A stretch of 20,993 nt of DNA from JAWXBR01 sp034440235 (GTDB lineage Bacteria > Bacteroidota > Ignavibacteria > Kapaibacteriales > Kapaibacteriaceae), in contig JAWXBR010000036.1 of the NCBI GenBank assembly GCA_034440235.1, positions 1-20,993 of the forward strand, written 5' to 3'. This document shows, in pieces, positions 7,617 through 14,997 of the stretch. The notes beneath the pieces are model-generated. The model ran no database searches. It saw only the letters and a list, made by a program, of their open reading frames with translations, and was not told where the DNA came from. Position numbers and translations under genes: made by a program. Within the stretch, counting starts at the first letter, position 1, and every line of letters begins with the position of its first letter.

Positions 7617-8888
7617 TTACATCTTCACGACAACTACTTGCTTTATGCCTTCGGCTGTATATAGCAATGCGTAGTACATTCCATGAGGCAAGTCCGCAAT
7701 GTCTATGCGTTGACTACTGCTCGAAACTACAAGGTCTCTTAACGTCTCTCCTACCGCATTGCAAAGCACGATTCGCATGCGGGTGTAAGTGCCGACTGTG
7801 CCTGTGCCGATGCCTGACTTGCTCCTGCCTATCATGAAATACTCAATTGCAGGATTCGGTATCGTCAGGTATACAACGAGATCTGACGAACCTGCTAACC
7901 CCTCAGCATTCTCTGCACCCTCAGCAGCCCCGGCACCATCTGCAATAGACGTACTCAACGCGACAACGTCGTCAATCGCGCGCAGTAACGACAACGATGC
8001 ATTGACGCCAAATGCGTCCTGACCCAATTCCCATATCATGACGCCTGCAGTCTGCTGCATTGCAAGTGCTGTTTTGGCCTTGATCGTGGGAATGCCATTC
8101 CAGTACGTTGCATCGATGTTGTCGCGGTAGGCGTTAGCCGTGTCTTGTGCCACGAGCTGAGCATATCGAACCGAAACAACAGGCAGTCCGCCAAAATCAT
8201 AGCCGTAAAACGGAACGCCAACGACAAGTTTGCGCGCTGGCACGTTCTGCGACTTCCAGTAATTAATGCACTGCTGTGTCCATGCGAACGGAGCGTGTGG
8301 TCCGGGGTTCGAAGGGTCCCACGGACCCGTCAAATCGTAGATCATCATGTTCACCCAGTCGAACGCAGCAAGCGCTTCATTCGAGATTTGCGTGTAACGC
8401 GTCATTCCCGGCAATGCTGCGGTAAGGGGCAAGCCAAGGGGCTGCAGAGCGGCTTTGAGGTCGATGACGAACGGACTGTACCAAGCCTTGACGTACTGCC
8501 ACTCGAGATCCATATCTACGCCATCGAATCTGTTGTCGTTAACATATTTTATAATCTTGGCTATGAAGGTCGCACGGCGTGTCGGTTGCGCGAGTGAATC
8601 CCACGCACTCTCCCACTCCGGACGTAATGCGCCGCCCCCTAACGAAACAAATACCTTACATCCTGAAGCGTGAGCTGCTGTGATTGCGGGCGTGACGTTT
8701 ACGCCATCGCACGACAAATCGCCATCTGCATCTGGATTCGCAAACGCAATGTTCACATGTGTTAGGCGCTCAAACTCGATGTCACCTACCGCATACATTC
8801 GGTAATGCGGTAGGTAGCCGATGACTTTTACGTTCTGTGCGAAGCAAGCCGTAGCACAGCAGAATAGGAGAACGTACAAGTGTCGCAT
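7617..8888 (-). CDS. Glycoside hydrolase family 18 (chitinase-like) with T9SS C-terminal domain
   Basis: A 423-residue secreted enzyme with an N-terminal signal peptide ending CFAQ. The GH18 TIM barrel is clear: start of barrel KVIGYLPHYRMY, a SLGGG strand, and the catalytic motif DGVDMDLEW with the proton-donor glutamate in the DxxDxDxE pattern. Later barrel strands (WVNMMIYDLTGPWD, LVVGVPFYGYDFGG, GVMIWELGQD) follow the family order, so all visible catalytic elements are intact. GH18 enzymes cleave beta-1,4 bonds in chitin or related N-acetylglucosamine polymers; the exact substrate is not readable. The C-terminus (IPNPAIEYFMIG ... DLPHGMYYALLY ... VVVVKM) is a T9SS sorting domain. It is 8 bp downstream of the gene at 8897-9814 and probably co-transcribed. 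Confidence 0.88.
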   Translation of the reverse strand: MRHLYVLLFCCATACFAQNVKVIGYLPHYRMYAVGDIEFERLTHVNIAFANPDADGDLSCDGVNVTPAITAAHASGCKVFVSLGGGALRPEWESAWDSLAQPTRRATFIAKIIKYVNDNRFDGVDMDLEWQYVKAWYSPFVIDLKAALQPLGLPLTAALPGMTRYTQISNEALAAFDWVNMMIYDLTGPWDPSNPGPHAPFAWTQQCINYWKSQNVPARKLVVGVPFYGYDFGGLPVVSVRYAQLVAQDTANAYRDNIDATYWNGIPTIKAKTALAMQQTAGVMIWELGQDAFGVNASLSLLRAIDDVVALSTSIADGAGAAEGAENAEGLAGSSDLVVYLTIPNPAIEYFMIGRSKSGIGTGTVGTYTRMRIVLCNAVGETLRDLVVSSSSQRIDIADLPHGMYYALLYTAEGIKQVVVVKM

Positions 8889-8896
8889 GTGACAGA

Positions 8897-9814
8897 TTAC
8901 TCGACGATAACTGTGCCTGACTTCATTGTTTTCTCGTCTACGATCAATTGGTATAAGTAGACCCCAGCACCGATGTTATCCAGCTCGATCGTTGTTGATG
9001 TCGCGTTAAGTGGCATTTGTTTGATTACCCGTCCCGCAACATCCAACAATCTCAGTGTTGCGTTTTCGGGAAACGAGTAATCTCCAAATCGCAAAACGAA
9101 TTTGTCTGTGGCTGGATTCGGAAACACCACTACCGACAAGGCCAAACGATTATTATCTACAACATCCGTCGTCTGCGTCGCACTTGTAAGATAGAAGGCA
9201 TTGGTGCCATTGCTGTAAACAAGGACACTCATTAAGGGTTCTAGAATGTACCATTGATAATCAACACCCGAACCGTATTCTTCCTTTACCCGAACGACGT
9301 TGTTGTAGGTTGCCGTAGGGGTGATAAGAGTACCGTATCCGTCATATGTAATTGTTACGCTATTCGGAGAGCCCCCTACCGCTTGCCATGTGTCCGTCTC
9401 CGAATCATTGAAATTGAACGGAAACTTCAGCACTGTCCTCGGATTGGGACTGAAGTCATTCCCTGTCCCCGGTGCTGTAATCGCATAGGCTAACGCTTCC
9501 ATTTTTGCAGCAGAAGTGCTGAAATAGCTGTATGTATTTGCAAAGGTATACGCCGAAGTAGCACTATGGAACGAACTCGCAAACGGAGACGATGATGGGG
9601 CGATAGTAGTCACCATGCCGATCGGACTAAACGAAACAGCACTAACATCCCACGTTTGATTAGCCCCTGGACTTCCAACGCCACCAGCAGCCGATCCAAA
9701 AGAGATCGGAGCGGTAAGTCCCGGCAATGGGATGTTGTTTCCGTTTGAAATTACAGGTTGTGCATAGGCATATACAGAGCATACCAGACAGAGAATGAGT
9801 AACGCTAATCTCAT
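8897..9814 (-). CDS. Secreted protein of unknown function with T9SS C-terminal domain
   Basis: A 305-residue protein with a clear signal peptide (LALLILCLVCSVYAYAQ). The body is Ser/Thr/Gly/Ala-rich and beta-strand-like, with no enzyme motif I recognise. The last ~80 residues are a standard T9SS type A sorting domain (VVVFPNPATDKFVLRFG ... NIGAGVYLYQL ... KSGTVIVE). It is first in a probable two-gene unit with the GH18 gene, whose start lies 8 bp after its stop, so it may be an accessory surface or binding protein for that enzyme. That link is inferred from position only. Confidence 0.75.
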   Translation of the reverse strand: MRLALLILCLVCSVYAYAQPVISNGNNIPLPGLTAPISFGSAAGGVGSPGANQTWDVSAVSFSPIGMVTTIAPSSSPFASSFHSATSAYTFANTYSYFSTSAAKMEALAYAITAPGTGNDFSPNPRTVLKFPFNFNDSETDTWQAVGGSPNSVTITYDGYGTLITPTATYNNVVRVKEEYGSGVDYQWYILEPLMSVLVYSNGTNAFYLTSATQTTDVVDNNRLALSVVVFPNPATDKFVLRFGDYSFPENATLRLLDVAGRVIKQMPLNATSTTIELDNIGAGVYLYQLIVDEKTMKSGTVIVE

Positions 9815-9928
9815 ACGATTGTACTTTCTTATCCCAATAAGTTGGGCAATGGTGATTTCCCGTTTTTTAGTGTGGTGCTGGACTCCACTTTTGTGCGGCT
9901 ACATTACGACAATAATGCCCATAATGCT

Positions 9929-10309
9929 CTACGATTGGCGACCTTCTGCAACTGAAGCGCAGTCGCCTTGTGTTACCGTTAGTTCGGTGACACCCTCTTC
10001 TTCTTCAAGACTATACGTTACCGTCAGGTAATTCTCGGACACGTCATCGATTGTAGAGTTAGGGTCGATGGTTGTGTAGGCCAGATACCTTCCCGGCTTG
10101 ATTGATGCAATGGTGCCCTTTACGAACACCATTGCATTGCCTTCATATTCCCCCTTCCACAATAGGGGGCTGCCTTGCTTCCAATCCGAAACGGTCTCAC
10201 ATCCGAACATGTACTTCTTGGTCTGCTCAGGATTCGTGAGTGCATCCCACACCTTTGCGGCAGGTGCGTTGATTGCAATAGTGTTTTTGACGTAAGGTGG
10301 TTCGGACAT
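9929..10309 (-). CDS. SRPBCC / AHSA1-like (START-fold) protein, short C-terminus
   Basis: Chosen start is the ATG at 10309 (MSEPPYVKNTIAINAPA), giving 126 residues; the open frame continues upstream but without family-like sequence. It matches the AHSA1-like SRPBCC family: an opening strand TIAINAPAAKVWDALTNPEQTKK, then GSPLLWKGEYEG, GRYLAYTTIDP, and YLTVTYSLEEEEGVTELTVTQGD. These proteins form a hydrophobic-ligand cavity; the ligand here is unknown. The frame stops right after GDCASVAEGRQS, where the family normally has a further ~20-25-residue C-terminal helix with a WxxxLxxLK pattern. That helix is not visible, so a truncation or frameshift is possible. It lies downstream of the FAS1 gene in the same direction. 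Confidence 0.72.
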   Translation of the reverse strand: MSEPPYVKNTIAINAPAAKVWDALTNPEQTKKYMFGCETVSDWKQGSPLLWKGEYEGNAMVFVKGTIASIKPGRYLAYTTIDPNSTIDDVSENYLTVTYSLEEEEGVTELTVTQGDCASVAEGRQS

Positions 10310-10385
10310 AACAACTGACGATTTGATGTGAATACGTTGGTCTGACGCAACATAGACAACCAGATCGACCACCAAAAGTGATTTC

Positions 10386-10937
10386 TTACTTCGGGAGTAC
10401 CACTGTTTCGATGACGTGTACCCAACCGTTCGAAGCACGCACCGATCCGACGATCTTTGCGCCGTCGATTGCCCAGCCGTTTGCATCCTTCGTGATGGTG
10501 GCTTTTGAACCGTCGAACATCGTGACGTTCTGACCGTTCGTGAAGGATGATGAGTCGAGCGCGGAAGTTAGAAGATGATGATAGAGAATCGTTGTGAGTT
10601 TGTCGATGTTCTCAGGCTTTACGAGATTTTCTACGGTGCCTGCGGGCAGCTTGTTGAATGCCACGTCGGTGGGCGCGAAGACAGTAAACGGACCTGCATT
10701 CGAAAGCGAGTTCTCAAGTCCCGCTGCCTTAACTGCAGCCGTAAGCGTCGTGTGGTCTTTCGAGCCCGCAGCGACCTTTAGAATGTGCTTCTGCGATTCG
10801 TCGTCTTCGACAAGAGCCTGACCCGATGGTGCATCTGCTGTTTGCTCTGTACTAGGTTTCGGTTCATCCGAACCAGATGTACATCCGACGAAGGCAACAA
10901 TGCCAAAACAGATGAGAAGTGCTGATAATGTACGCAT
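10386..10937 (-). CDS. FAS1 (fasciclin) domain lipoprotein
   Basis: The ATG at 10937 gives 183 residues; a GTG four codons upstream (10949) is also possible. The signal peptide ends in a lipobox-like FVGC, so the protein is probably a lipoprotein, followed by an acidic Ser/Pro/Thr linker of ~25 residues. One FAS1 domain fills the rest: LTAAVKAAGLENSL, the H1 motif GPFTVFAPTDVAFNKL, ILYHHLL, and a closing GWVHVIETVVLPK (H2 region). FAS1 domains mediate adhesion or act as small periplasmic/surface binding modules. It sits downstream of nosY in the same direction, separated by a ~100-bp repeat-rich gap, so read-through from the nos operon is possible but unproven. Confidence 0.82.
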   Translation of the reverse strand: MRTLSALLICFGIVAFVGCTSGSDEPKPSTEQTADAPSGQALVEDDESQKHILKVAAGSKDHTTLTAAVKAAGLENSLSNAGPFTVFAPTDVAFNKLPAGTVENLVKPENIDKLTTILYHHLLTSALDSSSFTNGQNVTMFDGSKATITKDANGWAIDGAKIVGSVRASNGWVHVIETVVLPK

Positions 10938-10962
10938 GACAACCTTCACTAGAATAGTTTAA

Positions 10963-11044
10963 GAATCAATTACCACTCGTGTTTGAGAATCAATTACAAT
11001 TCACGTTATGAATTGATTAGCAATTGCCTCTGCTAATCAATTAC
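10963..11044. repeat. AATCAATTAC repeats with a hairpin downstream of nosY
   Basis: The 11-mer GAATCAATTAC occurs at 10963-10973 and again at 10987-10997, 24 bp apart. A third copy (AATCAATTAC) is at 11035-11044 and overlaps the nosY stop codon. AATTGATTAG at 11011-11020 is inverted relative to CTAATCAATT at 11033-11042, giving a 10-bp AT-rich stem with a 12-nt loop. The set fills the gap before the FAS1 gene. It may be operator sites for the FAS1 gene, or the 3' end structure of the nos transcript. Confidence 0.55.
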
Positions 11045-11817
11045 CAATCTTTTTTAGAGAACGCACGATACCCCATCAAGACGGGGACAAGCGTCCATGC
11101 TACGAGAGAACAACAGGAAACGATGATGCCTGTTCCTGTGCCGAAGAAATCTTGAAATACGGCGCCGGTATAACCCATGAGAGCAGCGTAGTCGAACGTG
11201 AGCATCACGATGATGCGGGCGAGATCGATTGGATTGAACACAACCATGACAATAGTCGCTGCTTCGAGTGGATAGTCTGCGAAGGCAACGGTTAGAGCAA
11301 GAATGAGTCCGTCATACAGCACAGCAAACGACAACCAGACGATAAAGGCCACGCCCATGCCGGCGGCCTTGTCTTGCATGCGCACGCCGATGTAGTATGC
11401 GATGGCAAAGAACACCATCGTAAGTGCAGTACCAGCCCCGAGCAGTGCAAGGATGGGTGGAGAGAATACGATGCCGTGAATCGCAGCTGGGATGCCAATT
11501 CCAGCAAGAAACGCAGTTAGGAATGGCAGGCTTACACCGAGGTAGAGTGCTGTGTAAATAGAACCCCGCGATACGGGTTGTGTGAGCATCAGCTCGACAA
11601 AGTCGCGGTTGTTGTGCACATGCAACGTTCCAAACACTGCCGCCGCTAGTGGAATGAGAAGCAACACAATGTTCATTAACCCAACAACTGTTTTTGCTTC
11701 ACCTGCAGTGAAAAACAACAGACCTTCGGTTGCAACGATGAAGAACACGAAGTAAAGAGCGAGCCACCTACTCCGTAGAACATCGCGCACCACGTATCGA
11801 AGTAGCGTCGCTGTCAC
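11041..11817 (-). CDS. nosY: NosY, ABC transporter permease for copper-site maturation
   Basis: A 258-residue inner-membrane protein with about six hydrophobic segments, for example LALYFVFFIVATEGLLFF, VGLMNIVLLLIPLAAAVFG, AAGMGVAFIVWLSFAVL and TGIIVSCCSLVAWTLVPVL. The segment RDFVELMLTQPVSRGSIY is the usual cytoplasmic coupling region of NosY/ABC-2 permeases. The start is a GTG at 11817. It lies 31 bp downstream of the NosF gene, its ATPase partner. NosFY with NosD is required to build the [4Cu:2S] CuZ site of nitrous-oxide reductase, probably by handling a sulfur or copper-sulfur species in the periplasm. Family and position both support the name. Confidence 0.88.
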   Translation of the reverse strand: MTATLLRYVVRDVLRSRWLALYFVFFIVATEGLLFFTAGEAKTVVGLMNIVLLLIPLAAAVFGTLHVHNNRDFVELMLTQPVSRGSIYTALYLGVSLPFLTAFLAGIGIPAAIHGIVFSPPILALLGAGTALTMVFFAIAYYIGVRMQDKAAGMGVAFIVWLSFAVLYDGLILALTVAFADYPLEAATIVMVVFNPIDLARIIVMLTFDYAALMGYTGAVFQDFFGTGTGIIVSCCSLVAWTLVPVLMGYRAFSKKDW

Positions 11818-11848
11818 GATGCACCGCCGCTTTTATGTTGCACCAATG

Positions 11849-12598
11849 TCACGAAACACCTGCGCTTTGATGTTGCCGGGCTAATGCACCAGCCTGCTGT
11901 CGCATGAGCACGATGACAGCACGTGAGAGTGACTGCTGTTCGGTCTTGTCGAGCAGATCAGTTAGGGTCCCGTCGTAAACAACCTTACCTTCATGCAGGT
12001 ACACTATGCGATCTGCAATCTCTTGTATTTCTGCAAGAACGTGCGAGGTTATGACAACCGATGCACCTTCAGCGCGGGCATGTGCAATGCGATCTTTCAG
12101 CCGCTCGGTTACGATAGGGTCTAGACCCGCAGTCGGCTCGTCGAGCAGAAGTGCAGCCGATGAAAACATCAATGCCAGAACTGCGCCGACTTTCTGGCGC
12201 GTGCCTCCACTCAGAGCACGCATTGGTTTTGTGAGGTGGGAACTCAGCTCCATTTCGTCGATGAGTACTTCAGCAAGGTCTGTGTGGGTGTGCGGACGCA
12301 GCCCCCTAACCATGTTGACGAGATCTTTGCCACTCAGGTTCTCTGGGTATCGCGCGACTTGCGACATATATCCGATGCGCAAGCGCACTGTTGGCTCGGC
12401 AAGCGTTGAGATACCGTCGAGCGTTATGGTGCCTTTGTCTGGACGCACCAGGCCGACGATGCTCTTCATGAGAGTGGTTTTTCCGGAGCCGTTCGGACCT
12501 ATGACTGCGGTAACGGTGGCGTTGGCAAACGTTAGGCTCACATCCCGCAGAACGGTTTGTTTGTTAAATGATTTAGTAAGATGGTTTACTTCTATCAT
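11849..12598 (-). CDS. nosF: NosF, ABC transporter ATPase
   Basis: A 249-residue cytoplasmic ATPase with every ABC motif. Walker A GPNGSGKTT is near residues 34-42, followed by the Q-loop region GYMSQVARYPENLSG. The signature is LSGGTRQKVG, the Walker B/D-loop LLLDEPTAGLDP, and the switch histidine is in TSHVLAEI. Its ATG overlaps the nosD stop as ATGA, which implies translational coupling. It would power NosY and work with NosD in CuZ assembly. The order nosD-nosF-nosY is the conserved one, which separates this from a generic ABC ATPase. Confidence 0.9.
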   Translation of the reverse strand: MIEVNHLTKSFNKQTVLRDVSLTFANATVTAVIGPNGSGKTTLMKSIVGLVRPDKGTITLDGISTLAEPTVRLRIGYMSQVARYPENLSGKDLVNMVRGLRPHTHTDLAEVLIDEMELSSHLTKPMRALSGGTRQKVGAVLALMFSSAALLLDEPTAGLDPIVTERLKDRIAHARAEGASVVITSHVLAEIQEIADRIVYLHEGKVVYDGTLTDLLDKTEQQSLSRAVIVLMRQQAGALARQHQSAGVS

Positions 12599-13869
12599 TT
12601 GCGAAGTGGCAGGGGTCTCATAAGGGGCTCTGCGTCGACTAACGCTTCTGGCGTAATCGTTGGAACCACACGTTCTGTGAGATCGAGGATGTTGATGAAC
12701 GCCGTGTGCATAAGGATAACGGAAGACGGCATCTGCTCGACAAGTAGCGAGTAAAGTCGAACCGGATGATGAGGCACATCACCAATTCCATTGCGATCGA
12801 GGTCGTAGCCTTCGTAGCTGCTCCAGTAGTTTCTACGGAAGAAGTTGCTCGACTCGCGGCTATGTGTCGTTACGTCGAATGTGTTTCCGTCGAACATGTT
12901 TTCTGTTACTGTGTTGTCTTCACATGCACCCAGGATGCGAAGTCCGTAACCATTCCTGATGAAATGATTGCGCGTAAAGAGAATGCGGTTTAGGCCCTCT
13001 GCATGAATGGCCACACTATTGTGATCGAAGAGATTGTTAGACAGGTAGCCGTCGGCAATGTCTTTGAGGAGGAGACCGTAGGACGTCGGACCCCAATTGT
13101 TGATGAAGGTGTTGCCAATCATCTCTATGTGTTTCGTGTACATCACTGCAACGCCTGCACCATTCGCTTCGAATATGTTGTTGCGATACGAACAGGAATC
13201 AGAGAACATGAAATGGAGGCCGTACCGGGCGTTTGTCTCGCTGTGGTTATTCAGCACCGTTCCCCTACGCATGAACTCGAAGTAAATGCCATCGCGATGT
13301 CCGTACACCCTATTGCCAGTGACGAGGATATTGCGGCACGTCCATGCATGAATACCATTTCCAGCTGCAGTCTCATCGCGCTTCGTGCCGATGATGACGT
13401 TGTTGGCAATGCGACAGTCGGCACTATTGCTAAGGTAGATTGCAAAGAATCCGTTTTCAATACGGCATCCCTCGATGTCTGCTCCCTTGCGCTTCAAGAT
13501 TTTAATTGCCGCATGGTCATCGACATAACTCACGGCCACGTTGCGAATTGTGAGATTTCGAAACGCAACATTGTCCGCTGTGACTATGAAAATCGATCCA
13601 CCGCTTGACTGACCGTCTACAACGGCATCCTTGTGTCCGATTACCGTGATGCTGTGCTTCACCTCGAACATGCTGCCTATGTGTATACCAGGCATCAGTC
13701 GGATAGTATCGCCGTCTCGCGCTAATGAGAGCGCTTCGCGAAGCGTCGTGCCGCTATGCACGTGCGCGTGGTAGGTGCGTGCGCTCGTTGGAAAGCTTGC
13801 GAATATCAGTATCGAGCATGCGATCAGCATAGTCGAGATCGAGAACAACTGCGAGATGATGACTCTCAC
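12595..13869 (-). CDS. nosD: NosD, periplasmic right-handed beta-helix maturation protein
   Basis: A 424-residue exported protein with an N-terminal signal segment (MLIACSILIFASFPTSA). The body is a parallel beta-helix with many NosD/CASH repeats of the form N-x-I/F-x-x-N or G-I-x-x, for example ILVTGNRVYGHRDGIYFEF, GTVLNNHSETNARYGLHFMF and HIEMIGNTFINNWGPTSYG. The C-terminal motif RRNYWSSYEGYDLDRNGIGD is highly characteristic of NosD. NosD delivers or holds the copper/sulfur components during CuZ assembly. The listed start is GTG at 13869, 2 bp after the nosL stop; an ATG at residue 14 would leave a short signal peptide, so the GTG is preferred. Confidence 0.93.
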   Translation of the reverse strand: MRVIISQLFSISTMLIACSILIFASFPTSARTYHAHVHSGTTLREALSLARDGDTIRLMPGIHIGSMFEVKHSITVIGHKDAVVDGQSSGGSIFIVTADNVAFRNLTIRNVAVSYVDDHAAIKILKRKGADIEGCRIENGFFAIYLSNSADCRIANNVIIGTKRDETAAGNGIHAWTCRNILVTGNRVYGHRDGIYFEFMRRGTVLNNHSETNARYGLHFMFSDSCSYRNNIFEANGAGVAVMYTKHIEMIGNTFINNWGPTSYGLLLKDIADGYLSNNLFDHNSVAIHAEGLNRILFTRNHFIRNGYGLRILGACEDNTVTENMFDGNTFDVTTHSRESSNFFRRNYWSSYEGYDLDRNGIGDVPHHPVRLYSLLVEQMPSSVILMHTAFINILDLTERVVPTITPEALVDAEPLMRPLPLRK

Positions 13870-13871
13870 AG

Positions 13872-14348
13872 TCAGTTTGTTGCTAGTGCTACTACTTCAT
13901 CGAATGTCCGCACGGAACCATCGAAACTGATTTCTGCACGCTCGCACGATTCTTTGTCGCGGAATGCAGCCACGTTCAAACCCATGGGTGAGCGAATCAT
14001 GCGGCTTTCCAGATACGTGGCGGTGCGCGCGTCAATCAAAGTTTCGGGATGAATGAACTCGGTTACCCACAGCGATTGCACATCAGCCTTATGTACTGTG
14101 CCACCTTCATACCACCCAATCATACATTCAGGCGAATCGAACACAAACATCTTTCCCGTATTCATAATGGCTTCAGAGCCAAACTTTTCGTCGGATATAG
14201 CCATGCGACAATGTGCACATTGGTCTTTCCCGTATTCGATCGGACGTGGTTCTGATTTCGAGCAACTACTCAAAGCAACAACGATGAAGAGGCTAAGAAA
14301 GACCAGCGCTTTCACTTGGATATTGTGAAAGTGGGAGTTTGTTTTCAC
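13872..14348 (-). CDS. nosL: NosL, outer-membrane/periplasmic copper-binding lipoprotein
   Basis: A 158-residue protein with a signal peptide ending in the lipobox ALSSC (C29), so it is a lipoprotein. The NosL domain follows: DQCAHCRMAISDEKF (C44, C47, M49), then MFVFDSPECMIGW, and the conserved ending SPMGLNVAAFRDKESCE. NosL binds Cu(I) and supplies it to apo-NosZ. The listed start is GTG at 14348; a second in-frame GTG at 14315 (xKALVFLSLF) gives a more compact signal peptide and is also plausible. It lies between the membrane protein gene and nosD in the operon. Confidence 0.9.
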   Translation of the reverse strand: MKTNSHFHNIQVKALVFLSLFIVVALSSCSKSEPRPIEYGKDQCAHCRMAISDEKFGSEAIMNTGKMFVFDSPECMIGWYEGGTVHKADVQSLWVTEFIHPETLIDARTATYLESRMIRSPMGLNVAAFRDKESCERAEISFDGSVRTFDEVVALATN

Positions 14349-14377
14349 TTTGAATTCGTGAGTGTGTTAAACAGTTA

Positions 14378-14986
14378 TCATGGCAATATTCTTTGATGTT
14401 CAACTCTTTTCGTAGGTATGCGACCCAGCCACCAGGCAGCTGCAGCTAATACCGAACCGAGCACGATAAAGCCGAATCCGATTGCGGGATACGAGTGTGC
14501 TGTAAAATTCAGGAGTTGCGCCGAACCGAAGAGTGGAGGTTGATATGACATTCCTTCGATCTTGATGGCTGCACGCGGATCGAGATTATGTCCGTAGTCG
14601 TACTCCCATAACCAAAAATCATACATCCCGAGTGCTCCGGCAGCAATGAGCAGACCTAACCAAACAAGGATTAGCCATCGTTTGCCAATGCCAGCTACCA
14701 CGAGACCAAGTCCAACAAGCACAAGCACGATAATCGGCATGTACTTCAACTCGGGTATCGCATCGGCTTCTATACGCTTCATACCGATGTAGTGATTCAG
14801 GTTGTTGATGTTGTCGAGGTCGTTCGGCCTTGAACCTTCGATGGTGTTAATGTGGATGAAGATGCCAAGCTCACTTCCCTTCGGATACTGAGGTGCTTCG
14901 AGCCAGATCGACCACATGGGGAAAGCAAATAGACCCAGAAGGGCTAAAGCTCCCGCAGCCATCAGTATCCGATGAAGAGGTTTCAT
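14378..14986 (-). CDS. Four-helix membrane protein of the nos cluster (NosB-like)
   Basis: A 202-residue integral membrane protein with about four hydrophobic segments (ILMAAGALALLGLFAFPMW; MPIIVLVLVGLGLVVAGIG; LILVWLGLLIAAGALGMY; AIGFGFIVLGSVLAAAAWWL). Between helices 1 and 2 a long periplasmic-looking loop carries the conserved-looking motif LDNINNLNHYIGMK. A second loop contains WEYDYGHNLDPRAAIK. A membrane protein right after nosZ is a hallmark of clade II nos clusters, where it is called NosB. I infer NosB from position and topology, not from a decisive motif. The His, Asp and Asn in the loops could bind metal. It starts 11 bp after nosZ. Confidence 0.75.
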   Translation of the reverse strand: MKPLHRILMAAGALALLGLFAFPMWSIWLEAPQYPKGSELGIFIHINTIEGSRPNDLDNINNLNHYIGMKRIEADAIPELKYMPIIVLVLVGLGLVVAGIGKRWLILVWLGLLIAAGALGMYDFWLWEYDYGHNLDPRAAIKIEGMSYQPPLFGSAQLLNFTAHSYPAIGFGFIVLGSVLAAAAWWLGRIPTKRVEHQRILP

Positions 14987-14997
14987 TGTAATCTTTG

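Noticed and set aside
8145..8597. 150-residue plus-strand open frame inside the GH18 gene
   Set aside because: Antisense to a clear catalytic domain and no recognisable motif.
11011..11042. FNR-type site (TTGAT ... ATCAA)
   Set aside because: The half-sites are about 18 bases apart, not the 4 bases of an FNR or NnrR box.
12006..12623. 205-residue plus-strand open frame inside nosF
   Set aside because: Antisense to an intact ABC ATPase; its Ser/Arg-rich composition is that expected of a reverse-frame shadow.
13003..13608. 201-residue plus-strand open frame inside nosD
   Set aside because: It lies antisense to a strongly supported NosD beta-helix gene, with no family-like sequence; a shadow frame.
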